Part shown: in pieces, positions 1-10,911 of the stretch
Layout: each line of letters starts with the position of its first letter
Numbering within the stretch: the first letter of the stretch is position 1
Notes under the pieces: generated by a model
Databases searched by the model: none
What the model saw: the letters and a program-made list of their open reading frames with translations, nothing else
What the model was told of the DNA's origin: nothing
Position numbers and translations under genes: made by a program
Assembly (NCBI GenBank): GCA_945865815.1
Contig: CAMBFR010000044.1
Span: 1-32,654 of the forward strand
DNA length: 32,654 nucleotides
Origin: Candidatus Sulfopaludibacter sp. SbA3
GTDB taxonomy: Bacteria; Acidobacteriota; Terriglobia; 20CM-2-55-15
Reading direction: 5' to 3'

Positions 1-73
1 CCCCCCCCCCCCCCCACTGGTGGTGGTGCCCAGAGTCCCGATTTTCTCGGGTTGTTTTCCGGGAAAGTCGTAT

Positions 74-952
74 ATGCTGGCGGGCATTATGACGACCACA
101 CTTCCTGTATATGCACTGGCACTGTGGCTTGCAGCCGCTCCGTTTCAACAATCGACCGACACCCGCGTGATTGCCTCCACCGGAGATTGGTCCATTACGG
201 CGCAGCAGTTCGACGCCATACTGGCAACGTTGCCCGACCAGGCCCGCGCCTTTTATTCCGTTCCCGAAAACCGGCGCAAGTTCCTCGATGAAGTCATCGA
301 GATGTGGGTCATGGCGGCCGAAGCCCGGGCCCGCGGCGTCGACAAGGAAGCAGGCACGCGCGCGATCCTCGATTTCTACACCAACAACATCATCAGCAAT
401 GAATACAACAAGGTGATTGCGGAAACCAATCAGGTCAGCGACGCGGCGATCGAGGCGGCTTACAAAGCGAACGAAAACGAGTACCAGGAGGTGCGGCTCT
501 CTCACATCCTGATCATCAATGCCGACGGCCCGGCCATTCGCGGCCAGAACGTTCCGGATGCGCTGCCCGCGGACGAAGCGCGGAAGAAGATCGATGAGAT
601 CAAAGCCAGACTTACCGCCAACGGCGCCAACTTCGCGGAGATCGCAAAAGAGTTTTCACAGGATCCCGGAAGCGCGGCCAATGGCGGCGATCTCGGATTC
701 ATCACGAAGGGTCAGCTCGTTCCCGAAGTGGAGACGGTTGCCTATCAACTTGCTCCGGAAACGTTGAGCGATGTCGTCGAAAGCCCGTTCGGCTTTCACA
801 TCCTCCGGGTCAGCGAGCGGAAGGCAACGGCCCTGGCAGACGTGCGCGATGCCATTCGAACAAAGGTAAGCTCCGAGCAGGTAATCATTCAGATTCAAGA
901 CAAGATCAAGGCGGCCAACGTGAAGGTCGACGAGGGGTACTTCAGCCGGTAA
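74..952 (+). CDS. Periplasmic PpiC-type peptidyl-prolyl cis-trans isomerase (SurA/PrsA-like)
   Basis: Likely an exported parvulin that speeds cis-trans isomerisation at prolines and helps outer-membrane or periplasmic proteins fold. An N-terminal hydrophobic stretch (TLPVYALALWLAAAPF) looks like a signal peptide or anchor. A helical region with chaperone-like character follows, and a parvulin domain fills the C-terminal half: the SHILII strand, FAEIAKEFSQDPGSAANGG, a GDLGF turn and PFGFHILRV are all family hallmarks. The start is uncertain. The frame is open from GTG at 20, but ATG at 74 has GGGAAAG six bases upstream, and ATG at 89 would also leave an intact signal. The 3' end overlaps the convergent kdsC by 11 nt. 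The family is clear; the exact client role is not. Confidence 0.87.
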   Translation: MLAGIMTTTLPVYALALWLAAAPFQQSTDTRVIASTGDWSITAQQFDAILATLPDQARAFYSVPENRRKFLDEVIEMWVMAAEARARGVDKEAGTRAILDFYTNNIISNEYNKVIAETNQVSDAAIEAAYKANENEYQEVRLSHILIINADGPAIRGQNVPDALPADEARKKIDEIKARLTANGANFAEIAKEFSQDPGSAANGGDLGFITKGQLVPEVETVAYQLAPETLSDVVESPFGFHILRVSERKATALADVRDAIRTKVSSEQVIIQIQDKIKAANVKVDEGYFSR

Positions 953-1444
953 AGCCGCGGAGGATCTCCTCCCACTTCCCCTGCGCTTTGACGATAAGCT
1001 CCACCACTTCGCGTATGGCGCCTCGGCCACCGGATGCGCTGGTGACATAAGCGGCGCGGGACTTCACCTCGGGATGCGCGTTGGCCACCGCCACGGGAAA
1101 GCCGACGCGCGCCATCACACCGAGATCCACCAGATCATCTCCGACGTAGCACACATGCTCGGGCGCGACGCCGGTTTTGCCCAGCAGATCCTTCAACGCC
1201 TCGCGCTTGTCCTTGATTCCCAGGTAGACGTGATCAATCAATAGTTCTTCAGCGCGGTGGCGGATCGCCGGAGACTGGCGATTCGAAACGATCGCGGTGC
1301 GGATGCCGGCTTTGCGGCACATGACAATGCCGCCGCCGTCGGTCACGTCGAACGCCTTGGGTTCGGCGAACGATCCGTCGGGCATGGGTATCCAGACGAT
1401 CTGGCCGTCGGTAAGAACGCCATCGACATCCATCACCAGCAGTT

Positions 1445-1463
<19 letters not shown>
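942..1463 (-). CDS. kdsC: 3-deoxy-D-manno-octulosonate 8-phosphate phosphatase (KdsC)
   Basis: A HAD-superfamily phosphatase that removes the phosphate from Kdo 8-phosphate to give Kdo for LPS. The 173 aa length is normal for KdsC, which lacks a large cap domain. The nucleophile motif DVDGVLTDG places the two catalytic aspartates at residues 12 and 14. The SNR motif follows, and the C-terminal metal-binding motif VGDD is at residues 107-110. The start is GTG and overlaps the 3' end of kdsA by 19 nt, so translation is probably coupled. It is the last gene of the kdsB-pyrG-kdsA-kdsC run and ends against the convergent prolyl isomerase, with no terminator visible between them. Confidence 0.93.
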
Positions 1464-4658
<3,195 letters not shown>

Positions 4659-4813
4659 CGACCACCGCACCTCAGCTTAGCATGGAACGCGCGACGTAGT
4701 TCTTTCAACTTGGTGGACTTATGGAAGGTCTCAAGACAAGAGGACAAAGCAGGTCCCGATTTCAGACTACTTGCCGTTGGCACTAAAACCGCCAACAAAA
4801 TGGACTAAACGGG

Positions 4814-4842
4814 TTGCAACTTGTAGAACCGCTACCTATAAT
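4814..4842 (+). promoter_or_regulatory. Sigma70-like promoter for the VWFA gene pair
   Basis: TTGCAA at 4814-4819, a 17-nt spacer, and a perfect TATAAT at 4837-4842. Transcription would start near 4849, giving a leader of about 45 nt before the GTG at 4894, which has its own AAGGAGAG ribosome-binding site at 4880-4887. It lies in the 235-nt gap between divergent kdsB and the first VWFA gene; the rest of that gap shows nothing I can name. Confidence 0.72.
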
Positions 4843-4893
4843 TGCGACACCTAAGACCTAATTTGAGACTTGTCCCGGCAAGGAGAGAGCCGA

Positions 4894-5886
4894 GTGACTA
4901 GACAAAAGAGCATCATCGTATTCGTGCTGGTCCTTCTGACGATTCCCGTCATGATGGCAGGATACGCGGCCCAGCTGCAGACGGAACAAACTGCGGCGAC
5001 GCAGAATGCTGCGCCAACTCTCCAACCCCCACAGACTTTGAAAGTGGACGTCGACCTGGTGCAGGTGAACGTCACCGTAACGGACCCGCAGAATCGATAC
5101 GTTACGGGATTAGAGAAAGAACACTTCCAGGTCTGGGAAGACAAGGTCGAACAAACCATCGAGTACTTCTCCGCCGAAGACGTGGCGCTGAGCCTTGGCA
5201 TCATTTTCGATGTCAGCGGCAGCATGAAAGACAAGATCTCAGAAGCGCGGGACGCCGCCGCAACATTCCTGAAGACAGGCAGTCCCGACGACGAGCACTT
5301 CCTGATCAGCTTCAGCAATCGCGCAGAAATTGCCGAAGACTTCACATCCGACCCTGGCCGCATCCAGAACAGGCTCATCTTCTCTCCCGCAAAGGGCATG
5401 ACCGCGCTCTACGACGCCGTCTACATGGGACTCGAGAAACTCAAGGAAGGAAACAACCCCAAGAAGGCCCTGCTTCTCATTACGGATGGCGAAGATAATC
5501 GCAGCCGTTACACGTTCTCGAACGTCAGAGAATTTGTGAAGGAGCAGGACGTTCAGATTTATGCCATCGGCATCGTCAGCGACTTCAACTCGCAACTCGG
5601 CAGCGGCCGGACGGGCCGCGCGCTGATCGATGATCTTGCCGAAATCACGGGCGGCCGCGCTTTCTTTCCGGATTCAGTCTATGAGTTGGAAGACATCTGC
5701 ACGAAGATTGCGATCGAGTTGAAGAACCAGTACGTGCTTGGCTATAAGTCCACCAACGAGGCGAAGGACGGCAAGTGGCGCAAGCTCAGCATGAAGATGA
5801 ACGCTCCCAAAGGCTTGCCCCGGCTGAACATCCGCGGAAAAGCCGGCTACTATGCCGCGGTTGGCGACACGGCCGCCAGCAAATAA
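4894..5886 (+). CDS. Secreted VWFA-domain protein, acidobacterial type (first of a tandem pair)
   Basis: A 330-aa exported protein with one von Willebrand factor A domain. The start is GTG at 4894, backed by AAGGAGAG six bases upstream; the frame is open to 4870 but that has no support. Residues 6-26 are a signal peptide or anchor. A short beta-rich region (VDLVQVNVTVTD...GLEKEHFQVWED) follows, typical of the VWFA-related domain family seen mainly in Acidobacteria (TIGR03436, recognised by eye). The metal-binding MIDAS motif DVSGS is at 106-110, with the later Thr (GMTALYDAVY) and Asp (LLITDGED) also present, so metal binding should be intact. The ligand or partner is unknown. The second copy starts 19 nt after its stop. 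Confidence 0.9.
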   Translation: MTRQKSIIVFVLVLLTIPVMMAGYAAQLQTEQTAATQNAAPTLQPPQTLKVDVDLVQVNVTVTDPQNRYVTGLEKEHFQVWEDKVEQTIEYFSAEDVALSLGIIFDVSGSMKDKISEARDAAATFLKTGSPDDEHFLISFSNRAEIAEDFTSDPGRIQNRLIFSPAKGMTALYDAVYMGLEKLKEGNNPKKALLLITDGEDNRSRYTFSNVREFVKEQDVQIYAIGIVSDFNSQLGSGRTGRALIDDLAEITGGRAFFPDSVYELEDICTKIAIELKNQYVLGYKSTNEAKDGKWRKLSMKMNAPKGLPRLNIRGKAGYYAAVGDTAASK

Positions 5887-5905
5887 CCCGGATCGAGTTT
5901 CTGAC

Positions 5906-6892
5906 ATGTCACGTTTCATTATCTTCGCACTCCTGATTTCTCTCTGCAGCGCCATCGTCTTCGCGCAAACGCAGGGCCAGCAGGGCCAGCAGCCCCGGAG
6001 ACAGGACGATCGCAACTTCACGCTCAGCGTCGACGTTGAACTAGTGCAACTTCCCGTCTCGGTGGTCGACAAGGATGGCCGCCCTGTGAGCGGCCTGGCG
6101 AAAGAACACTTCCAGGTCTTCGAAGACAACACGCTTCAGGACATTTCTCTTTTTAAATACGAGGACGTGCCGCTGAGCCTCGGACTTGTGATCGACAACA
6201 GCGGCAGCATGCGCAACAAGCGTGAGCGCGTGAACAGCGCCGCGCTGTCTTTTGTTCGCGCAGGCAACCCGGACGACGAAACCTTCATCGTGAACTTCGA
6301 CGATGCGGCATACCTCGAACAGGATTTCACGGGCAGTATCGGCGATCTCATCGACGTGCTCGATAACGTCGACACGCGCGGCGAAACCGCACTGTATGAC
6401 GCGATCTACCTTTCACTCGATCACGCCAAGGCCGGAAAAAGAGACAAGAAGGCGCTGCTGCTGATCAGCGACGGCGAAGACAACAAAAGCAAATACGGCA
6501 TCAACAGAGTCATTGAGGCCCTGCGCGAATCGAAAGTAACCGTGTATGCGATTGGCCTGATGGAAGAGAACGATCAGCGCGGCGGCCTGTTCCGGAAATC
6601 GCCTTCGAAGAAAGCCAAAGAAGCGCTGGAGCAGTTTGCCGAACTGACCGGCGGCCAGGCGTATTTTCCGAAATCGATCGATGAGGTCGAGGAAATCTGC
6701 AAGCGCATCGCCCACGATCTCCGCAACCACTACACCATCGGCTACAACCCTTCCAACAAGAAGCTGGATGGAACGTGGCGGGAAGTCCGCGTCAAAGTGA
6801 ATCCCCCAAAGAACGCTTCGAAAGTCTCTTCGATTTTCAGTAAGCCCGGCTACTACGCTCCCACCTCAGAACCGGTTTCGAGCAATCAGTAG
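5906..6892 (+). CDS. Secreted VWFA-domain protein, acidobacterial type (second of a tandem pair)
   Basis: A 328-aa paralogue of the gene just upstream with the same layout: signal peptide (residues 1-20, cleavage likely after VFA), the VELVQLPVSVVDKDGRPVSG beta region, EHFQVFED, then a VWFA domain with MIDAS DNSGS at 97-101, GETALYDAIY and LLISDGEDNKS. The ATG at 5906 gives a clean signal peptide; the in-frame codon at 5852 would overlap the first gene. The ribosome-binding site is weak, so translation may depend on the upstream gene. Between the copies, the IDAS-proximal sequence and the C-terminal GYNPSNKKLDGTWREVRVKV/GYKSTNEAKDGKWRKLSMKM blocks are clearly alike, so this is a tandem duplication. 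Function unknown. Confidence 0.9.
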   Translation: MSRFIIFALLISLCSAIVFAQTQGQQGQQPRRQDDRNFTLSVDVELVQLPVSVVDKDGRPVSGLAKEHFQVFEDNTLQDISLFKYEDVPLSLGLVIDNSGSMRNKRERVNSAALSFVRAGNPDDETFIVNFDDAAYLEQDFTGSIGDLIDVLDNVDTRGETALYDAIYLSLDHAKAGKRDKKALLLISDGEDNKSKYGINRVIEALRESKVTVYAIGLMEENDQRGGLFRKSPSKKAKEALEQFAELTGGQAYFPKSIDEVEEICKRIAHDLRNHYTIGYNPSNKKLDGTWREVRVKVNPPKNASKVSSIFSKPGYYAPTSEPVSSNQ

Positions 6893-6930
6893 AATTCCAG
6901 AGCAGTGGGCTTCGAGATAAGAAGTTGCCT

Positions 6931-7212
6931 CTACTGAACGACCTCGACGCCCTTCCAGAACGCCACGTGGTCTTTGATCTGTTTTGCGGCTTCGCTGGGT
7001 TCGGGGTAGAACCACGCCGCGTTTTCATTCACAGCGACGCCAACGACCACGTCGTAGTAGCTGGCGACGCCCTTCCAATGACAGGTTGTGTGATGGCCGC
7101 TCGGGCGAAAGTATTCGTTATGGAGTGAATCTCTCGAAAAGTAATGATTCCCTTCCATCACAACGGTCGAATCGCTTTCGGCCAATGTCTGGCCATTCCA
7201 GACTGCTTTCAT
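6931..7212 (-). CDS. DUF427-family protein
   Basis: A small 93-aa protein beginning MKAVWNGQTLAESDSTVVMEG. It contains the conserved stretches NHYFSRDSL, HHTTCHWKGVASYYDV and NENAAWFYPEPSEAAKQIKDHVAFWKGVEV, which I recognise as the DUF427 fold. The open frame continues upstream to 7359, but that part overlaps the propeller gene; the ATG at 7212 gives the normal family length. It starts 11 nt after the stop of the propeller gene 7224-8045 on the same strand, so the two are probably co-transcribed. It converges with the second VWFA gene across a 38-nt gap. No biochemical function can be assigned from sequence. Confidence 0.85.
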   Translation of the reverse strand: MKAVWNGQTLAESDSTVVMEGNHYFSRDSLHNEYFRPSGHHTTCHWKGVASYYDVVVGVAVNENAAWFYPEPSEAAKQIKDHVAFWKGVEVVQ

Positions 7213-7223
7213 AACGCCTGTCC

Positions 7224-8045
7224 TTAGAAAATCTCCGGAAAGTAATACGTCAGCACCCAGTTCAGGGCCATGTCCGCGACGATGATTTCCTTGTTTGCGG
7301 GATTGATCGCCACTCCGCGGGGCTTTTTCAGGGCGCTCATCGGCCCTCCGATTTTCCACCGGGGTGCAACGTCTCCGTTATCGTCGATACTCCAAATGCC
7401 GACAAAAGCGCCCTCGGGCTCCCGCTGATCTCCACGGCCGGGCATGCTCGCGATAATCCATCCCTTTTGAGGATAGATCGCCATCTGGTTTATCCGGATA
7501 ATCCCGGTCCTGGGACCGCGGATGACGGCGCGAGGCCTGGTGTTCCCCTGGTCGGTACGGTTGAAGATGAGGAGGCCACCGCCGCCCGCCTCAGCCCTCC
7601 GGTCCTGGGTCCCCACGACGATCAGGTTACGAACGGGATCCACCACCACGGACTCCGCGTTCACGAGGGCCGTGTCGGGGCCCTCCAGAATGCGAATCGG
7701 TGCAACATCTCCGTTCGCCGTCCGGGAGAACACCAGAATGCGATTTCCTTCGGGAACGAGAATTTCGTTGTTCACGGGATCCACTTCAAGCCGGTCGGGA
7801 GCCACGATCGTTGTTTTGGGTCCCTGAATGAAGCGGATCGGCGCTTCTTCGCCGCTCGCGGCGCCTCGAAAAACGAGGATGGCGCTGGCGAAGGGATTGC
7901 TCACCAGCAGTTCGTCATGCACTTCGTCGTACCGGATATCGTGCATGGTCCGGCTCAGCAGAGTTTTCTGACCCGCGAGCAATCGGGCAGGCACTGCATT
8001 TTCCCCCGCCAGCCTGGCGAAGGCCGCAATCTGCGGGTGAGCCAC
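7224..8045 (-). CDS. C-terminal half of a split beta-propeller (NHL/lactonase-like) protein
   Basis: A 273-aa frame starting, formally, at a GTG directly after the TGA that ends the upstream gene, and in the same reading frame. It has no signal peptide and begins in the middle of a propeller repeat (QIAAFARLAGENAVPARLL). It then carries repeats of about 45 residues with the pattern VDP-x-x-NEILV...ILVFSR-x-ANGDVAPIRILEGP. Counting both halves I see about 12 repeats; this half holds the end of repeat 7 and repeats 8 to 12. The gene is therefore best read as the distal part of one protein spanning 7224-9419, broken by a nonsense codon, a base error or recoding. If made separately it would be leaderless in the export sense. 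Binding partner unknown. Confidence 0.75.
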   Translation of the reverse strand: MAHPQIAAFARLAGENAVPARLLAGQKTLLSRTMHDIRYDEVHDELLVSNPFASAILVFRGAASGEEAPIRFIQGPKTTIVAPDRLEVDPVNNEILVPEGNRILVFSRTANGDVAPIRILEGPDTALVNAESVVVDPVRNLIVVGTQDRRAEAGGGGLLIFNRTDQGNTRPRAVIRGPRTGIIRINQMAIYPQKGWIIASMPGRGDQREPEGAFVGIWSIDDNGDVAPRWKIGGPMSALKKPRGVAINPANKEIIVADMALNWVLTYYFPEIF

Positions 8046-9419
8046 TCAGTTCGGTACCAGGATCTGGCCGCGTCTGCTGTCATATGCGACCGCTCCCGGA
8101 TTCCCGATCGCCAGGGCCTGCTTTCCGGCAGGCGCCGCGCGAACCGTACGGATGGGGGCGGCATTACCATTGGCGTCGCGCGCAAACACGGTGGCCGAGT
8201 GATTCCCCATGTTGGACACGAAGAGTTCCTGATTCCGGGTGTCCACGAAGATTCCCGTGGGGTTCTTGATTCCCGTCCTCGGTCCCTTGATCGCGCGGAC
8301 GGGAGCGGCATTTCCATTTGCGGTTCCGCGAAACACGAGAATCGAATCATCGGCGTCATTGGCCACGAACAGTTCATCGCGGTCCGGGTCGAAGTAGAGG
8401 CTCGAGGGCCAGTTCAGGCGTGTCTGTTGCCCTTCGATAATGCGCAGCGGGCTCGCATTGCCCTGGGCATCGATCCGATAAACGGTGATCGATGGCGGAT
8501 CAAAGCGTCCGGACCCGGTCACAACCGTATCCGAAGCGCCGCCCGAGGCGGCATCCCCGCGATACCAGGCCGCAGCGTCGCCGCCAAAATCCCGCGCGTG
8601 GCCGTGATTGCTCACGAAGATCAATCCGTTTTTGGGATCGAGCGCGATTCCGTGCGGATCTTCCATCTGCGTCGCGGGTCCCTGAATCGTGCGCAGCGGC
8701 TTCTCTTCCCCTTCGGCCATCTTTCGGTAAACGACAACCGAATTCGTATGCTGGACGGTCAAGTACATCTCTTCCCGGCTCTCATCCACCACAATTCCGA
8801 ACGTACCGTGCGGCGTGTGCAACTGCCGAGTCGGAGGCACGTTTCCGCGAGCGTCGCGCGAGAAAATCGTCAGCGTGTCGATGGTGTCGTTGGCGACGGA
8901 ATAAATGTTCCCGGTCTTCGGGTCCACGTATAAGCCGCAGTTGAACTCCACTTTGGTGAGTGGCCCTCCGATCACTCGCTTCGGCTCCGCGATAGCGGCC
9001 GGCGGAGTGTTGGAGGTTCGGTCGTACACCATGATTTGAAACAGGTTCTCATCCTGAAGAATGAGTTCATTGTTCGCCAGGTCCACCGCTACGGCGCTAT
9101 ACGTGGGGTAGGTGTCGCGGATCACCCGGACTGGCGCCGTGGACGAGTCCGCCACCGGCCGGTTGCGCTGCGGTTCCGCTTGAGGCGCAGCCATGCTTGT
9201 CATCAACGAAACGCCGGCGCTTTGAGGCTCCACGATGCACATCTCTCCGGACATCTCGGGCATCTGTTGAATCGAAACCAGCTGCGGAAAGCCGGCCGGC
9301 GTCCGCAAATCGGTGCGGCCGAAGCCGAAACCGTCTGTTTCCAGCGCCGGATCTTGTCCGCCCGCCAGTACCCAGGCGCCAAAGGCTGCAAGTGCAAGGA
9401 TGAAGGCCCGTCGAACCAT
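8046..9419 (-). CDS. Exported beta-propeller (NHL/lactonase-like repeat) protein, N-terminal part
   Basis: A 457-aa protein with a signal peptide (MVRRAFILALAAFGAWVLAGG). After a low-complexity lead-in to about residue 105, repeats of about 45 residues follow (for example DRDELFVANDADDSILVFRG and TRNQELFVSNMGNHSATVFARD, each followed by a GN-x-APxRxIxGPxT tail). Six and a half repeats fit before the stop. Start: ATG at 9419 with GGGAGGA at 9427-9433; the frame is open to 9491 without support. One repeat carries a glycine- and alanine-rich insertion (GHARDFGGDAAAWYRGD and after). The TGA at 8046-8048 falls inside repeat 7 and the frame resumes at once in 7224-8045. Probably periplasmic or surface, protein- or ligand-binding; function unknown. 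Confidence 0.8.
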   Translation of the reverse strand: MVRRAFILALAAFGAWVLAGGQDPALETDGFGFGRTDLRTPAGFPQLVSIQQMPEMSGEMCIVEPQSAGVSLMTSMAAPQAEPQRNRPVADSSTAPVRVIRDTYPTYSAVAVDLANNELILQDENLFQIMVYDRTSNTPPAAIAEPKRVIGGPLTKVEFNCGLYVDPKTGNIYSVANDTIDTLTIFSRDARGNVPPTRQLHTPHGTFGIVVDESREEMYLTVQHTNSVVVYRKMAEGEEKPLRTIQGPATQMEDPHGIALDPKNGLIFVSNHGHARDFGGDAAAWYRGDAASGGASDTVVTGSGRFDPPSITVYRIDAQGNASPLRIIEGQQTRLNWPSSLYFDPDRDELFVANDADDSILVFRGTANGNAAPVRAIKGPRTGIKNPTGIFVDTRNQELFVSNMGNHSATVFARDANGNAAPIRTVRAAPAGKQALAIGNPGAVAYDSRRGQILVPN

Positions 9420-9521
9420 GCGAGTATCCTCCCGTAATGTTGAAACTAAGGATACGCGAACTCGGTTGTGCCGCGCTGCAATTCGGAGCAAAATTCACAA
9501 AAGTAAACAGGAGCTTTGATC

Positions 9522-9700
9522 GGTAGTGGCGCCTGCAATTCCCCTCCTGTTTTAGGAGGGGTGGCGCGAAGCGCCGGGGTGGTATTGAAGGTCCAAAGAG
9601 TCTCTCGATCTTTTTACCACCCCGCCCTCGCTGTCGCTCGGTCTTCCCCTCCTGAAACAGGAGGGGAATTTGATCGCCAAATTCAAAGGACACCACTACC
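9522..9700. repeat. Palindromic intergenic element with nested hairpins
   Basis: Between the divergent propeller gene and the GlcG/HbpS gene. The outer 8-nt ends GGTAGTGG (9522-9529) and CCACTACC (9693-9700) are inverted. Inside, about 26 nt starting AATTCCCCTCCTGTTTT (from 9538) are repeated inverted near 9645-9670, each copy itself a small hairpin (CCCCTCCTG...AGGAGGGG). A further GGCGCGAAGCGCC hairpin lies at 9563-9575, and GGGGTGGTA/TACCACCCC form an inner pair. It resembles a REP- or MITE-like dispersed repeat. The whole gene-free gap is 9420-9725; outside the element it holds the propeller ribosome-binding site and AGGAGG at 9715-9720 for the next gene. Confidence 0.7.
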
Positions 9701-9725
9701 CTTTACCGTTTGATAGGAGGGAATG

Positions 9726-10874
9726 ATGAAACGTTTTCAACGTCTGGGATTGATTTGCGCCGCCATGACGCTTGCGGTCACCGCATCGGCGCAGAATTTG
9801 CCGCAGCAATTTGTCATTGGCGGAGAAGCTGCGAAGCGGATCCGCGACTTCACCACGATCAATCTGGCGACCGCGGAGCGCATTGCCGAGACATGCGAGC
9901 GCCTGGCGCGCGAGCAAGGGGTCGGGGTCAGCATCTACATTCTTGATAACGACGGCAACCACGTCTACATGCATCGCATGGACGGGCAGGGCTATCTCAA
10001 CATCGTCACCGCCGAAATGAAGGCGCGAACTGCCTTGATGGGCCGTGAGCCGAGCAAGAACCGGATGAACCGTGTCATTCAGAATCCGGATGCCGAATTA
10101 CAGCAGATCCAGCTCGGCTTCTTCCCCAACTCGGGTGGGCTTCCCATCGTCGTCAACGACCAGTTGATCGGCGCAATCGGCGTCGGGGGATCGGCGCCAC
10201 GGGTGGCGCAGGGCTGGAGCGACGAAATCTGCGCTCACAAGGCGATGATCGAAGTGCTTGGGCCGCAGCCGCCGCTGGTTGAGGACCTGCCGCCACAGGC
10301 GCCACAGGGATCAAGCACCCAGGCCACCGCGCCGGTCCCGCGCTTCGACCTGCCCCAGGGCACGGCCCCGCGCTCGTCCCTGCCCGCGGAATTCGTCGTG
10401 TCCGGACGCGCCGCGGCGACCATATTCGATGCCAATCAGATTTCCAGCGAAGCCGCGAAGAAGGTCGCCCGCACCTGCCGTGCGTGGGCCGCGGAGCGCG
10501 GCGGGACTGCCTCCATCTACATCATCGACACGCACCGCACATTCGTGCATCAGGAGCGGGGCGATGGACAGGTCTACAACAACATCCATACTGCCATGCT
10601 CAAGGCGCAGACGGCGCTGACTACGCGTCAGCCTACGTCTATCCGTGCAGCTCAACTACGCAACGACCCGCGCGGACTGCCACGTCAGTTGATGCAGTTC
10701 GGCTTCTTTGCCGTCTCGGGAGGACTTCCCATCGTTGTCGACGGCGAGATGATCGGCGCCATCGGCGTCGGCGGCGGCGCCGGCGGGGGTGACGAGAATT
10801 GCGCCATCGAGGGCCTCAAAGCCACCTTCGGCAATCGCGTCCTTCTGCCGGTCTATCCGGCGCAGCAAGACTAG
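9726..10874 (+). CDS. Exported protein with two tandem GlcG/HbpS-like domains
   Basis: A 382-aa protein with a signal peptide (MKRFQRLGLICAAMTLAVTASA, cut before Q). Two copies of the GlcG/HbpS fold (Pfam PF03928, formerly DUF336) follow, at roughly residues 28-180 and 222-375. They share the hallmark SGGLPIVVNDQLIGAIGVGG in the first and SGGLPIVVDGEMIGAIGVGG in the second, plus matching ASIYIIDTHRT/VSIYILDNDGN strands. A Pro/Ala/Gln-rich linker separates them. Family members such as HbpS of Streptomyces bind haem; others sit in glycolate loci, so haem or small-molecule binding in the periplasm is a guess. AGGAGG at 9715-9720 favours the ATG at 9726 over the one at 9723. Confidence 0.87.
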   Translation: MKRFQRLGLICAAMTLAVTASAQNLPQQFVIGGEAAKRIRDFTTINLATAERIAETCERLAREQGVGVSIYILDNDGNHVYMHRMDGQGYLNIVTAEMKARTALMGREPSKNRMNRVIQNPDAELQQIQLGFFPNSGGLPIVVNDQLIGAIGVGGSAPRVAQGWSDEICAHKAMIEVLGPQPPLVEDLPPQAPQGSSTQATAPVPRFDLPQGTAPRSSLPAEFVVSGRAAATIFDANQISSEAAKKVARTCRAWAAERGGTASIYIIDTHRTFVHQERGDGQVYNNIHTAMLKAQTALTTRQPTSIRAAQLRNDPRGLPRQLMQFGFFAVSGGLPIVVDGEMIGAIGVGGGAGGGDENCAIEGLKATFGNRVLLPVYPAQQD

Positions 10875-10902
10875 ATACGGTGGAAGATCCGGTCGGAATA
10901 GC

Positions 10903-10911
10903 TGATATACT
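10903..10911 (+). promoter_or_regulatory. Possible extended -10 promoter for the radical SAM gene
   Basis: TGATATACT matches the extended -10 form TGnTATAAT with one mismatch. No convincing -35 is present. The start codon is at 10922, so transcription from here would leave a leader of only a few bases, consistent with the absence of a ribosome-binding site before that ATG. Confidence 0.35.

Noticed and set aside
4671-4800. Minus-strand promoter for kdsB
   Set aside because: Several weak pairs such as TTGAAA with TGCTAA have wrong spacing (20 nt); none is good enough to report as a feature.
8046-8048. Selenocysteine codon in the propeller gene
   Set aside because: The position is not a redox site in the repeat, other repeats do not have Cys there, and no convincing SECIS-like hairpin was seen just after the TGA.
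7467-8933. 488-codon plus-strand frame opposite the propeller genes
   Set aside because: It is rich in Arg, His and Gly with no domain structure, and mirrors the propeller repeat on the other strand. It is a shadow of codon bias.
9522-9700. CRISPR-like repeat array
   Set aside because: The repeated blocks are inverted, not direct and evenly spaced, and no cas gene is nearby.
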